From positions 10,100,572-10,164,571 of the forward strand of contig JAJEKV010000005.1 of the NCBI GenBank assembly GCA_021234155.1: a stretch of DNA of 64,000 nucleotides, read 5' to 3'. Source of the DNA: Isoetes taiwanensis. Lineage: Eukaryota; Streptophyta; Lycopodiopsida; Isoetales; Isoetaceae. The notes beneath the pieces are model-generated. The model was not told the DNA's origin. It was given only the letters and a program-made list of their open reading frames with translations, and searched no databases. Positions 11,152-22,113 of this stretch are shown here, one piece after another. Position 1 is the first letter of the stretch. Each line of letters starts with the position of its first letter. The translations under genes were made by a program, and so were the position numbers.

Positions 11152-12419
11152 AAACCCCACCATGTAAAAAATATCATGCCATCAGAAGTTAGAAATCGCA
11201 CCCGAAAAGTCGGGTGAAAATAAGCACCTGACTTTGATTGTGCAGCGCCCACCATCGCCGCGCAGTTGTTACCTAACCCTGCATAGAATAGCAAGGCACG
11301 AAAATGGCGCAGAAAGCAAAATGCTTGTGGAAATAAAACATAGAATAAGACACCTAGTTGAGAATTCATCCTCGCAGTGGAATCTAGCCAAGGCACGTGA
11401 AATGGCTCGAGCAAAATGTGGTGTAGAAGCCGCTGTATGGAAGTAAGGCCACAATTAGTGAGACATAAATGGAAATAAAACATAGAATAGGACATCTAAT
11501 GAGAATTCATCTCAGACAATATAGACAAATACTAGAACATATAAGTATCTACATGATGATTAAACATCACGAAAAAGCCGTACCATGTAAAGAGCTTTCG
11601 GACGTCGGGATTCATCTCTGCACACACATCGTATGATTATGATGTCCAGATGGTCTCACCGCAATGCCTCGCCACGATGCAATTCAATACTAAACAAAAA
11701 TAACACAGTTTTGCTAAGGTTATGCAAATGCTGCTAGCTCATGAAAAGACGCCAGATAAGGTTACTCTAAAAAGGAATTCTTATCATATAATCCTTCCAT
11801 TGTTAACCATTGAAAGAACAATTCGAAGAAGAAAGGGGCAGAAAACAATAAACTTGTAAACTAGAACATGAGAGAACAAAGAATTTGTTAAGAATTGTGG
11901 AACGAAGAGGAGGAAGCGTATCTTGGAAGAACACGATGCTGAAACGGAAGTTCAAAGCTGAGATGCAAAGTGAACAGAAGATATTTCCTCCACGCGTTCG
12001 GATCCCTAAATAAATAGGTCTTTTGCATAGAATATAAATCGAAATCACCAGAATGAGAGGATGCATAGAGCTTATAGTTCTGAGAATCTCAAAGCTAGAT
12101 GCCTTGAAGCTAGATGCCTTCAGAAGAGAAGAAGAAAGGTGGTGGCAGGCCCATCAGAAGATCTATGCAAAACAGAACAAATGGATTAGAACATGAAATA
12201 GGATGCTAGCATCTACAGCCAGATATCTGGCCTTTAGGGCTCTTTTCATCGTCAGATTTTTATTAACCTAAAATCTGACTGGCCAATGCACCATCTCTGA
12301 TGAGAACCGGACATAATCAGGCCTTGAAAAAGAAAAGGTTTCTACAAATATGGCTTCGAAAGGCACCAGGAGCCGGAATGCACCAGGAGCCTGATGATTC
12401 AAAAGCTCGCCACTTTCAA
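11152..12419. other. No recognised gene; short internal repeats (copy A)
   Basis: Two near-identical blocks occur here: AAGGCACG..AAAATGG (about 11,295 and 11,391) and GGAAATAAAACATAGAATA (about 11,330 and 11,471). Upstream METTL14-like exons would be expected on the minus strand but are not recognisable. The minus frame 11,803-12,066 is identical in copy B but lacks any motif. The copy B equivalent is 44,315-45,564. Confidence 0.5.
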
Positions 12420-12606
12420 TCTGCCTTGCCAGTTACCCGGTTGCAACATCGGCGATACAGAACACAGGTGAACGCCAGTTTACAGGGAACAATGGGTTTA
12501 TAGCAGTCACAAGCATATCTTGGGTATATTCTAGCATATACCCAAAATATGCCACAAACCCACATAAACCAAGGTTTGCACCCCCCTAGGGGCAACCCAA
12601 AAAACT
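12420..12606 (+). repeat. Dispersed palindrome-bearing repeat, instance 3 (copy A)
   Basis: This is a full-length member: TACCCGGTTGCAACATCGG, GGTGAACGCCAGTTTACAGG, the palindrome GGGTATAT..GCATATACCC, TATGCCACAAACCCACATAA and CCCCCCTAGGGGCAACCC. Copy B has it at 45,565-45,748. Confidence 0.7.
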
Positions 12607-13740
12607 ATACGTTGAGCTGATTTTGGGATTTTTGTGATGTACTAATGAAACTTTTTCTGCCATGTTGTATTTTTTTTTGCATTTATGCTTCATAAATTCC
12701 TAATTAATGCATAGTATGACATTAAATTCTGAATTTTTGTCAGCTGGCTTCCTAAGACATCATCACTGCACAAACCAATTTTCAGAAATTTCAGATAAAA
12801 TTTAGATCAAAGATTTAGCATTAGAATTGTCCGAGCAGCCTGCTGTTGAGCTGGCAACCTTCTCCAAGTTGTTGAGCTGGCAACCTTCTCCAAGTCAAAC
12901 AAGACTAGGACTTTCTAGGCCGCCCCACCATATGGGGGAGAGTCCGCACTGTGATCGGTTGGTCGCATTTGAACCCGTGACTTCGAGCAATGGATTTTAA
13001 GATCCCCATTACTTGATCAATGTTGGCTATGTTTGAAACCCTAACGTCGGGTGTGGCGCTTAAGGTCCCGCTACTAGACCATGCCCTTATCTTCTTTTGG
13101 TTAGGCATAGCATCATGAATTTTCTCTAGAGCACTCGACCTAGATAATTGCCTTTTTTGCATGCATGGTATTCTTTGCAAGTCTGGGCAGAAGACTACAG
13201 AACAACCACATTTGTTTGCCTATTTCAAATGCAACACCAGTTTTTCAGTGGATGCATGCCAAGAGAAATCCAACAACTCTCCTTGCCTATTCAATGGTCG
13301 AGTTTAGATATCCTAAGTGTTCTAGCATATTGTCATCATTTGCAAATTTGGATGAGACAAATGCAACATTCAAAAGCTAGTTTATCTATAGGGTAGGCTT
13401 GGGGCAGGGGTGGAAAGGAAAGGGTATAAACGAAGAAAAGAAAAGAAAAATACAATAATTAATGAATGTAAAGTAGATTAAATTGAATAAGTGTAGAAGG
13501 TAACTTTTAAAGCTTTTTATTTTTATTTTTGTAACCATTTATTTATTTTTTTTTCTGCTTCTATACAACATTTTCAACATAACTAAGAACCTATACAAAC
13601 ATTTTCCATTGATAGTTTTTTCAAAAGCATTCTCAGGCTCTCATCAAGTGTGCCATGATATGAAATTTTATGTCTAGTTGCAAGTTCGAGGCTACAGTCC
13701 TGCTAATAATTGTATGAAAAAAAGCATTTGAATCGTCTGC
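12607..13740. other. No recognised gene (copy A)
   Basis: This AT-rich stretch includes a direct repeat of GTTGAGCTGGCAACCTTCTC (12,844 and 12,872). Around 12,905-13,090 a block contains TTGAACCCGTGACTTC, a reverse B-box-like motif often seen in dispersed plant repeats. The plus frame 13,165-13,380 is open and protein-like but unrecognised. The copy B equivalent is 45,749-46,885. Confidence 0.45.
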
Positions 13741-14073
13741 ATGGAGATCAAGAGGGCAAACATACTTGTATTAGTTGACGCAGAACACAAATCCACTTTG
13801 ATTTTTATGTCAGTTGATTGCGGACATGTAACAGTAATGATGCAAGAACATGCAAAGAATAGAAGGATTCAATCATACGTAGTTCATAATATGTGCATGC
13901 CATATCAAATAGGCACGACCTACTTGTGCACATTCTGCGCAAAACATTCTGCAAAATCTGCAAAGATATTTGAAGAAATGAAAGAAGGGGTTCACCTCCT
14001 TGTGAGCCCGTTATTAACCAAGCAGTTGTCTGTTCCCGCCTCTCACAGGTCTGCTAATCTAAAGCTAATCTGA
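13741..14073 (+). CDS. Hypothetical 110-aa ORF, copy A
   Basis: This ORF runs from ATG to stop and includes DCGHVTVMMQEHAKNRR and a CTFC pair near residue 63. Copy B (46,886-47,218) differs at one residue, at a TACGTAG/TACAGAG position. Conservation between the copies says little, because the whole block is near-identical. It may be a single exon, a transposon fragment or non-coding. No family is recognised. Confidence 0.25.
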   Translation: MEIKRANILVLVDAEHKSTLIFMSVDCGHVTVMMQEHAKNRRIQSYVVHNMCMPYQIGTTYLCTFCAKHSAKSAKIFEEMKEGVHLLVSPLLTKQLSVPASHRSANLKLI

Positions 14074-15260
14074 TAATTTGTTCACAGATTGAAGCTTGGA
14101 AGAGAGATAATCTGAAGTATCCAACCAAATAAGATTTAGCCATATCTCAATAGCTCGCCTATATGTGACTACAAAATCGTGCACAAGCTCTTCCACAGAA
14201 AGAATAAAAAGGTTACCAATTATTTTTCGGACCTAAGATTCACAGACAAGTCTTGTTGCTCTATCCAAAAATATAAGCTTCGGTGCAGAGAAAGAAAAGA
14301 GAGGAAGAGGGAAAGCTTTGTAGCTATGAAACTAAGAAAGAATTTGGAAGGAAAAAAAGGGGGACGAATCGAAGACGACAAACAGATATTTTGGAGTTCT
14401 TTCTAATTTTCGTGACCGTAGATGCGAACATAGAGAGATCCAATGGCATGAAATTAATATGGCCTATGGTGCTATACACGTGGATACTCTAGAATTGCAG
14501 CAAATGTCGTAAGGGATGTTAGGCAAGCCTGCTAATAATTATATACACAAGAAATCGATCGCGACGGCCAAGGCCGCCGCGACATTTCTCTCCTCGACTT
14601 ATTCCTGCAAAGACGGATTTGTATACCATTGCAAAAGATGTTCTTGAACTTAATACTGCAGAATTTATATGGGAAGGTTGAGGACATGGGTTTTGTTCGA
14701 TAATCATCTCCTCAAATAGGCCATTGTAGTGAAGCATTTTGGTAATAAGGGTCTTGTCATATATTTGTAAGTATACCAGTATGGTTGCTCATTCACCATA
14801 TTAATTTAACATTCTTACCCCCTCAACTTTTGTCGTTAAAGTAACATCTTATAATAATCAAGAGAACCATAGATCAATTTAATATGGATAGCATACATGC
14901 AAAAAAAGAAAAGCAACTTTGGTTCATCTTTACCATGGTACAATACACTCCAAATAGTTGATGATTTATATAGTCATTGAAAGATCTTAAAGGTCTGAGT
15001 TATTAATGGTGTAAACGCCATTTAAAAAAAAAAAAAAAAAAAAAAACCTTGCACCACAAATAAATAGCAGGGGTTTGGGCAAAGGTCATGTGAGCATTAG
15101 CAAGATCTACCATTACATTGCCGAGATCCCACATCGCTGTCCCCAAATAGCCGAGATCCAATATCATGAGCACCCTAAATAGCCGAAATTCAGACCGCTA
15201 TTGTTTCTTTCTTGCCCATACGCGAAACATTCCAAATTCAATCGATGGGTGCATCGTAGA
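14074..15260. other. No recognised gene (copy A)
   Basis: The plus frames around 14,180-14,510 are Lys/Arg/Glu-rich and overlap in different phases, with a homopolymer length difference from copy B. I see no motif. A 23-nt poly-A lies at about 15,024-15,046. The right part (15,090-15,260) carries GATCCCACATCG, a motif common in plant LTRs, repeated with variations of TAGCCGAGATCC. The copy B equivalent is 47,219-48,362. Confidence 0.45.
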
Positions 15261-15287
15261 CTCCGAGCCGTCACATTGGTATCGAGC
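15255..15287 (+). mobile_element. LTR-retrotransposon LTR end and PBS, degraded (copy A)
   Basis: The sequence TCACATTGGTATCGAGC corresponds to the copy B sequence TCACAGTGGTATCAGAGC. The plant LTR primer-binding site complementary to initiator Met-tRNA is TGGTATCAGAGC. Here it lacks CAG and is readable only by comparison with copy B. Confidence 0.4.
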
Positions 15288-16504
15288 ATGGTTTTGGTGG
15301 ACCAAAATCATTGCGGCGCCATAGTCTAACTCATTAGTTGATGGCATAAAACCCTTGGGGATCTTTGCTTCTCCTCTTAATATGGCACCATCCGTGATTT
15401 GGCCCCATTACGCATTTTATTCTCGCTCAAAAAAATGAACTATTTGTTGCCTTTTTCTAATCATTTTTTCGGTTTCTCAATCTTTTTGCCACAAATTAGC
15501 CTTCCAACGACGATTTGTGGCTAGATTTTTGTAAAACTCCTCTTTTTCGCCTCCCAAACGGAAGTTTTCTTTTCCCTTCCCATTGCGTGCGCCTTTATTT
15601 ATTGCCAAAAGCTAATAATTGAAATCCTCTCATTCAAAGGTTCAAACACTTAAAAACGGATGCCCAATCACGTCGGTGGTCAATTATCACTAAAAAATTC
15701 TTGAGAATTGTTACGGAGAAAACAGAGTCCAAATGGCATCGTGATTTTTCTTCAATGTTAAGTTGCCGATCGAATTGGCCGATCTGAGATGTTTGCAACG
15801 ATCATTGCAAAGAAATTCAGGCTTACATGATGCCCAAAATGCATCTTCCACGTAAAATTTCAATTCTTGGAAAAGTTTATGGCTTACCGATGATCATGCG
15901 ATAAGAAAAATCAGAAATAAGAAAAGTCTAGCTTCGCTTCAAATGGTTTGGACTTTGGACATTGCCCCGTTGCAAGCTTCCACACTTAATCAAAACCTAG
16001 CAGAGGGTATTCACGACCTCTCATACAGAAATATGACACATTTTATTTCCAACATCAGATAATGCCAAATTGAAAAAATGCAGGAAAGATGGGTCCATTT
16101 TGTTCTTCTGAAGTTCGAACGAAAAAAACAGAGCACAAAGAAACCAGAACGAAAATGGCAATTACATATGAAGGATATTCACCTCGAAATAAATTAATTT
16201 ATTTCCTCCTTTTATTTAAATGGATATAAAACTATTATCATATGATGGAGGATCACATAGAATGACTCCAATCCTCATAGTGGTAGATAAAATTTATACT
16301 TCAATGAGAAAGTGCAACAACCTTTTGTTAACTACTGCAATAAAGTATTTATATTCTTCCCGAATGAAGGGATGAATGCAACAATGAATTTATAATTATT
16401 AAAGATCCAATTTCGTACGTATCAAGTTTGAAGAACTGAAAGCAAGATTATACTACACTTCATCCAAAACGCCTCCTTCAGGTCTAAGCAAGCACACGGC
16501 TTTT
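15288..16504. other. Region downstream of GH1, no recognised gene (copy A)
   Basis: This holds the broken counterpart of the 48,613-49,107 frame (15,500-15,990), then AT-rich sequence identical in both copies up to the GH1 stop codon. I found no clear polyadenylation signal I would defend. The copy B equivalent is 48,381-49,611. Confidence 0.45.
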
Positions 16505-19500
16505 CTAACAAGCCTCACTTTTTGGGATATGATTGCGATCAAGGAATAACTTAAACCAATATGCCGATTGCTTTGGATATCTTTTCAAGTCTTGACTTCG
16601 TTCTATGTGAAACAACCCAAATCTTCTAGTGTATCCAGCATTGAATTCCCAATTATCTGTAATTGCCCAATGAAAATATCCCTTTACAGGTGATCCGTCC
16701 CTAATAGACACAATGTTAGTCAAAATATAAGATACTGAATATCTTGAAAATATGGACATACCTAATAGCATGTAGCAAATTTTGAAGATGGGCATTAAAA
16801 TACTTCATTCGCAAATTGTCTTCGACTGCTGTGGGAAGTTTGGAATCATGAAGATCCATGTTCCCTAGAGAAAAATGTCAAATTAGAGAAGACTAATACC
16901 AATACAAAGGTACTTGAATATAAAGCATACCATTTTCAGTGATGTAAATCTTTTCAGGGTTGTATTTTTTTCCAATGTATTGAAGTAGACTACGAATTCC
17001 CCAAGGGGCGAGGTTGAAACTACCATTCTGCAACAAACTTATTCAAGAGCCAATAAGAACACTTTCAATTGAGGGGTTTACAAAGAATGCTTACCTCTAG
17101 GCCAATTCTCTCTCCTTTTGTGTTAAAGGCTGTAAAGACAATTTGAAATATGGAAAGGTTTAATACGTGATAAAATCTTATATCCGTATATATAGAGTCA
17201 ATATTCTCCATTTGTACAACATAAAAAATCTTACGTGTGCCATAGACTCGATGATCGGGACCATAAGCCATGATGAAATTGGGGTGGTTTTTGTCGTTAG
17301 CATCAGTTGCACTAGAGTAATAATTAATGCCTAGGAAATCAATTGACCCCTTGATTTGGCTTGATTCTGCTCCACTAAATGTTGGTAATCGTGATCCAAC
17401 CCTATCCTTCATTATACGAGGGTAATCTCCATTTACAATGGGATTCAACAACCTAAAGAAACCCAAATTAGTCACATAAGCAATGAGGAAGAAAACTAGG
17501 CAAGTAAGGGGGTTTTACCATCCAAGCTCAAAATCTAGGGCTCTAGACTGAGCTGCAACATCTTCTTTTGAGTCAGTCAAGGGCTCATACGAAATAGAAT
17601 CTAGCGTGATGCCAATTTGCCCTTTTTGAGAAGCCTACATGGGCAAGGTTAAAAAGATGATCCATGTTAGTATAGCAAATTCTTAATTCTCGAAGTAAAG
17701 AATCCAGGAAGGGAAAAGCTATCTTATCTATATCTAGCTCTAGCTTATGGAAAGAAAGTGATATTCCCTTAAAACTATAATTCCAAAGAGACAAATTTTT
17801 TTGTTGTTGATACCTCTATTCTAATATTGCTTCATATTTGTGGTACTTTAAGAAGCACGAATTCCTGTCGCAGGGGTCCACTTCAATAATCAAAACCAAT
17901 CAACAAAATACTCCGACGACTTTTGATATTTAAAATTAGTTATCTTATATAAAAGAAAATTATGATTATCATTCCCTGAGAATGTTCAATAATATCGAAT
18001 ACTATGTCATCCTTCTAGAAACAACCATGAGCTGTTTTAAGAAGCATGCTTTAATTGTCAAATTTGACACATGACAAGATCTTGCGGTATGAGTCTAGAG
18101 ATGACTATCATACCTGAAATTCCTTCTTGTACACTATGAACTCCCCTAAAATAAATTAGCAATTAAAGAGAGGTGCCTTGGCCTTTGGTCTAGTGGTAAC
18201 AACTAGTGCTAGAAGAAATATGTCTCAAGTTTGAGACCACCCGAGCCGCACTATGTAGAGACCATCCAGAGTCGCACTATGTATAGTTCTGCCTCATGGC
18301 CCCATATGGTCTTTGGCATCATCCGATGTACTAATTATACTTGGTCGTCTATATGGTCTTTGACGCCTATCCGCATAATTTGATGCGTATGTGGTCTTTA
18401 CGAATATGGCATATTTGATGTACTAATTATACTTGGGAGGGGTATCTGCGGACATGGCATAACTTGACGTCCTAATTATAATTCATAGGGGAGACTTGGC
18501 TAATAATTATTTTGACGTATAAGACACAACAATTATATTTTAATTCTAACATGATTAATAAATAAATATGGTGGCATATGGTAGGCTATGTGGTCTTTGA
18601 TGCCTATCCCCAATATTTTGATGTCCATGTGGTTTTTGGGGACGTGGCATATTTGACGTCCTAAATATACTTGGGAGGGCTCTATGCGGACATGGCATAA
18701 TTTGATGTGCTAAATTATGATTGGTAGGGAGACTTGGCTAACAATTATTTTGACATATGAGGTACGACAATTATATTTTAATTCTAACGCGATTAATAAA
18801 TACCATTTGGTTGGCCTAAAGATGCTTTTCTATCGGTTGGATGTGGGTGCTTTTATAACCATTGGATGGTCTTTGACGCGTATTTGCGGATGTGGCATAT
18901 GGTTGCTTATATGGTCTTTGACGCCTATTCGCACAAGTTGATGCCTATGTGGTCTCTACAGACGTGGAATTATTTGACGTACTATTTATACTTGGAAGAG
19001 GTCTCTGCAAACGTGGCATAATTTGACGCACTAAACCCAAGGTTCGACTAGTCTGACAGTTTGCATGGGAACAAATCCAAGAGATATAAATAAGCAAATG
19101 ACACAGTTGTGGCAATTCCACTCCAGGGTGGAAGTCTTTGACATGAGGCAGATATCAGAGAATTTTGTGACATATCAGAGATTTTTGTGATGGGGGAGCT
19201 TGTCCGAGAGATGGATCAAGATCTTGCCACCTGAGTTGAGTAGAGCTTCAATCCACGAACTTCCAGGAATGTAATAAAATGCCAATTCCGATAACTGCCT
19301 CTGATTTCTTGCCAAGAACCTGGTAGTTGTTGTGGTCGAGCTTTCAACTTGGTGCCATAATGGAATCTGGGCCTAATTATACTTGGGAGAAGTCTATGCA
19401 GATGTGGCATAATTTGACATATAAGAGAAAGCCCCTCCGGGCTTGATTCCGGAGGGTCATGCAGGCCGACACGCGCCGGAATCAAGCCCAGAGGGGCTTT

Positions 19501-21601
19501 CACCTAACATAAAAATCGACTACTCTACTTTCAGCCGCTGATCAGATCTTGTCTAATGGCCTTGATTTGATTATGCAAGAATACACTTCAAAAAGAAGGG
19601 TAAAAACGTGCAGTTGTCAGAATCACAGGGTAGAAAAATCAGAAAAGAGAGTGAAAATTGTCTGGTCGGTTTTCTTGAATTGAATCTCTGCCAGGTGGCG
19701 AGATATGATTGGCAGATTGGGCTAAAAGTAGAGTAGGCGGTTTTTACGAAGTAATTATAATTGGTAAATTGGTATGGGAGACTCCATCACGGTAAATGTC
19801 GGACGTGGACATGTTATAGCCAGCCTTAAATGGCAAAAAATCTATTTGGTTAGCAGAAGTTGCTTTTCTAACAGCTGGACGTGGGTGCGTTTGTAACCGT
19901 TGGATGTGACACGTGGCAAAATGGGTCGAGTTTTCACAAAGACATACCTGGAATTCCTTCTTGTACGCTGCAACGGCGGAAGAATGTGCTCGGAGCATGT
20001 TGTGAACAACAATATAGGGTTCCGTTTTGGAGTCTCCAACAAGGCAAACAGGGGAATCGAAGCCGGCCGGTATAGCTTGGAATTGCTCCAACCCAACAGA
20101 ATCAGCTGGCTTGTTGCATCGTCCAGGTGCCCAGTTGCCCAATAAATATCCCTGAATTGCGTTCATATGTGGCTCGTTTAACGTGCACCAATTCTTCACT
20201 CTGTCTCCGAATGTCTTGTAGCAGAATCTGGCATACGCTGTGAAATCTTCCCTGTTTTTTTTTTCCATCCCTAACAGTTTAGTAAAATGAATTTTCATTT
20301 GGTGAACAATTTTGTTCCATTTGTTTTTACTTACACAACTTGGTCGTCCATCCAGCCTAGGTATTTGCAATGTAGTGCCAATGGCATGTCAAAGTGGTGC
20401 AGTGTTACAAAAGGCTGGATTCCTGAGATCGAGGAACGAAAAGGTCAGAAAAATATATTAAGTTTGGAAAAGAAAATCTGGATAGAATTTTAGAATGCCT
20501 TTGGCAAGCAATGCATCAATCAGATTGTTGTAATATTGGACCCCTTCTTGGTTCACATTCCCAGTACCATCTGCAAAAGTCCAAACCAGAACAGGGCCAA
20601 GGAGTTCAAAAAAGAAAACAAACGTTCTACAAATCTTTTTTCTTGAAAGAGAATCACAAATGCTGCACGCAAGCACTTACTAGGGAATATCCTTGCCCAG
20701 GAAATAGAGAACCTGTAGGAGTCTACATCCAAATACTTCAGACATTTATCTATGTCTTCCTGCATACAAGTGATTAATCAGCTACAGGATGCTGCTAAGA
20801 GTATTTATGAGCTACACAATAAACCTTATAACGGTGGTATGTATCAGCAGCAACAAAGGGGTTTCCATTATCTGGGATATTGCTATCACTTTGGATTTTG
20901 CCTGTTAATCAGAAAGCATTGTGAGAAAAAAAAAGGGCAGCAGATTGCAAGGTTTATAGGGGCAAGTCAGGACCTGAATCTCTGACAAAAGCATCCCACA
21001 CAGTTTGCCCTTTGCCTCCAGTAAATGCAGCACCTTCAAACTGCACCAAGTGTTTGCATTGCAGAGTATGGTGTTATATAAACATATCAGCAGACATATG
21101 CTTTTTGTGTTTACATATTACTGAATCAGTATACATATCAGTAGACATATTCAGTAGGGAACCTACCTGCATAGCAGATGATCCCACCCCGAATACAAAG
21201 TCTTCGGGAAACGCAGATCTGTGCAAACCCTCATTGAACACAATGGGACTGGTCGGATTCGCCGCGGTTGGACCACAAATTTCGGTTGCAGGAACAGAAG
21301 CAGCACAGCAGAACACCTTCACTGCAAATTACAAATGGCACAGTTATTAGCACCAAATTAGCATCTCAGATTACAGTAGAGTTTGTCTATGAATGAATAA
21401 AGAACCTCCTGTGCTTCTTTTGATCCCCACACTTTGGCAGGACACTAAAGGTAACCTGATATCAAGATGGATCAGCAACAGAAAAAGCAAAGAACAAAAT
21501 AAGGTTATGCATTCTAATTACCTTGGCATGTAAGCATTGCCATTTCTTGGAAGGAACTCCGATGGAGAAAGTGAAGAAGAGAGCATGCTAGACATAGCCA
21601 T
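16505..21601 (-). CDS. Plastid-type GH1 beta-glucosidase, complete, copy A
   Basis: Fifteen exons (21,522-21,601; 21,406-21,455; 21,167-21,321; 20,974-21,040; 20,825-20,871; 20,681-20,759; 20,499-20,570; 20,335-20,422; 19,948-20,251; 17,519-17,634; 17,235-17,452; 17,095-17,129; 16,931-17,027; 16,762-16,864; 16,505-16,700) join in phase to 1,707 nt, 568 residues plus stop. The Ser-rich start [19 protein letters not shown] looks like a chloroplast transit peptide. Family landmarks in order: [37 protein letters not shown], acid/base Glu in TLNEP (exon 9), NGDYP, nucleophile Glu in ITENG (exon 13), and [20 protein letters not shown]. Such enzymes hydrolyse plant beta-glucosides; the substrate cannot be told from sequence. 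Odd points: NWEF replaces the usual FEW, intron 7 begins GC rather than GT, and intron 9 is 2.3 kb and repeat-filled. A TATA box lies 46 bp upstream of the ATG. Confidence 0.93.
18108..18137 (-). other. Second copy of the GH1 exon 9 3' end inside intron 9 (copy A)
   Basis: On the minus strand this reads GTGTACAAGAAGGAATTTCAG followed by GTATGA. That is the same coding end (YKKEFQ) and splice donor as the true exon 9 end at 19,948-19,975. The match fades after about 25-30 bp. It lies at the exon-10-proximal end of the repeat-filled part of intron 9. Copy B has it at about 51,221-51,250. Confidence 0.7.
18174..18300 (+). mobile_element. SINE-like element with tRNA-type promoter, in GH1 intron 9 (copy A)
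   Basis: The A box TGGTCTAGTGGTAAC (18,186-18,200) and B box GTTTGAGACC (18,229-18,238) fit the RNA polymerase III internal promoter at normal spacing. No acceptor or anticodon stem is formed, so this is not a tRNA gene. It lies antisense to GH1. The 3' end merges into the AT-rich repeat that follows and was not defined. Confidence 0.55.
18290..19035. repeat. Degenerate tandem repeat in GH1 intron 9 (copy A)
   Basis: Units of about 185 bp at about 18,378-18,564 and 18,627-18,803 share GGCATATTTGA, ATACTTGGGAGGG, TGCGGACATGGCATAA, GAGACTTGGCTAA and ACAATTATATTTTAATTCTAA. Partial units surround them (18,300-18,370; 18,890-19,035; 19,360-19,420). The segment GATGTGGGTGCTTTTATAACC (18,838-18,858) recurs in diverged form at about 19,877-19,900, so the whole intron filler appears to be one repeat family. 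The copy B equivalent is 51,400-52,145. Confidence 0.7.
19428..19500. repeat. 25-bp inverted repeat (stem-loop) in GH1 intron 9, copy A
   Basis: The left arm 19,428-19,452 and right arm 19,476-19,500 pair over 25 bp with a single mismatch around a 23-nt loop. The arms are GC-rich (AAAGCCCCTCCGGGCTTGAT against its complement), standing out from the AT-rich intron. It could be a small foldback element, an RNA hairpin or transposon ends. Confidence 0.9.
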
Positions 21602-21646
21602 GATGCTCTTCTTCTTGTGCTATGCATATAAGACTTGTTGTAGAGG

Positions 21647-21653
21647 TTATATA
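21647..21653 (-). promoter_or_regulatory. TATA box of GH1 copy A
   Basis: TATATAA on the minus strand lies 46 bp upstream of the start codon at 21,601. It is kept at the same distance in copy B, although sequence further upstream (21,660-21,900) has diverged. Confidence 0.6.
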
Positions 21654-21659
21654 GATGGT

Positions 21660-22113
21660 AGCACGTTTTAGGTGCAAATAGCGCGTTTTATATTGTAGAG
21701 GTGCAAATTTTTACATGGCTAAGGCACATCTATATACTTCTCATAGAGACTGTCCACATCGCCAAGACTTTTTTAAGCTTGTTTTCCAAGTAGGCCTATA
21801 TTGTATATATGCTGAGATTGCAAAGTCGCCGATGATCTCTTTACGTTGTATTTTAACTCTTTTTACCTACTCTTCAAATTCAAATTGTTCAAACAACACG
21901 TGGTGGGTACTTAAAAGTACTCTAAACTTTCATTTAGCCTCTATAGGAAATTTTCCTTCTGTAAACCATGGTTCTCATTTACAATCCTCAAGAATTTTTT
22001 CCTATTAATGGTTCCCCAGTTAGCTCCTTAACATTTAATTTTGGTAGATATGAGACAAATACTCCTTCCATTAACAAAGTGTACTATTCTCTTTCTTTAA
22101 GAATCTATTAAAG
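21660..22113. other. GH1 upstream region (copy A)
   Basis: There is no gene here. It separates the GH1 promoter from the Harbinger insertion. Bases 21,665-21,850 differ from copy B by substitutions and deletions (54,775-54,915), unlike the flanking sequence, so the two GH1 genes have different upstream DNA. Confidence 0.6.

Noticed and set aside
11803..12066. 87-aa minus-strand gene conserved in both copies
   Set aside because: Identity between copies is expected from the block duplication; there is no motif, splice context or protein-like pattern.
5990..12450. C-to-T decay (RIP or methyl-cytosine deamination) of copy A
   Set aside because: The altered triplets are not transitions; CTG becomes CCG or TCG and CAG becomes CTT, AAA or CGC, with small indels.
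18186..18238. tRNA gene on the plus strand
   Set aside because: A and B boxes are present, but no acceptor, anticodon or T stems form around them; a SINE head fits better.
19216..19503. 95-aa minus-strand ORF in GH1 intron 9
   Set aside because: It spans the stem-loop and repeat DNA of the intron and has no recognisable domain; treated as chance.
19881..20145. Plus-strand ORFs opposite GH1 exon 9
   Set aside because: They are antisense shadows of the exon; the minus strand carries the family motifs and splice sites.
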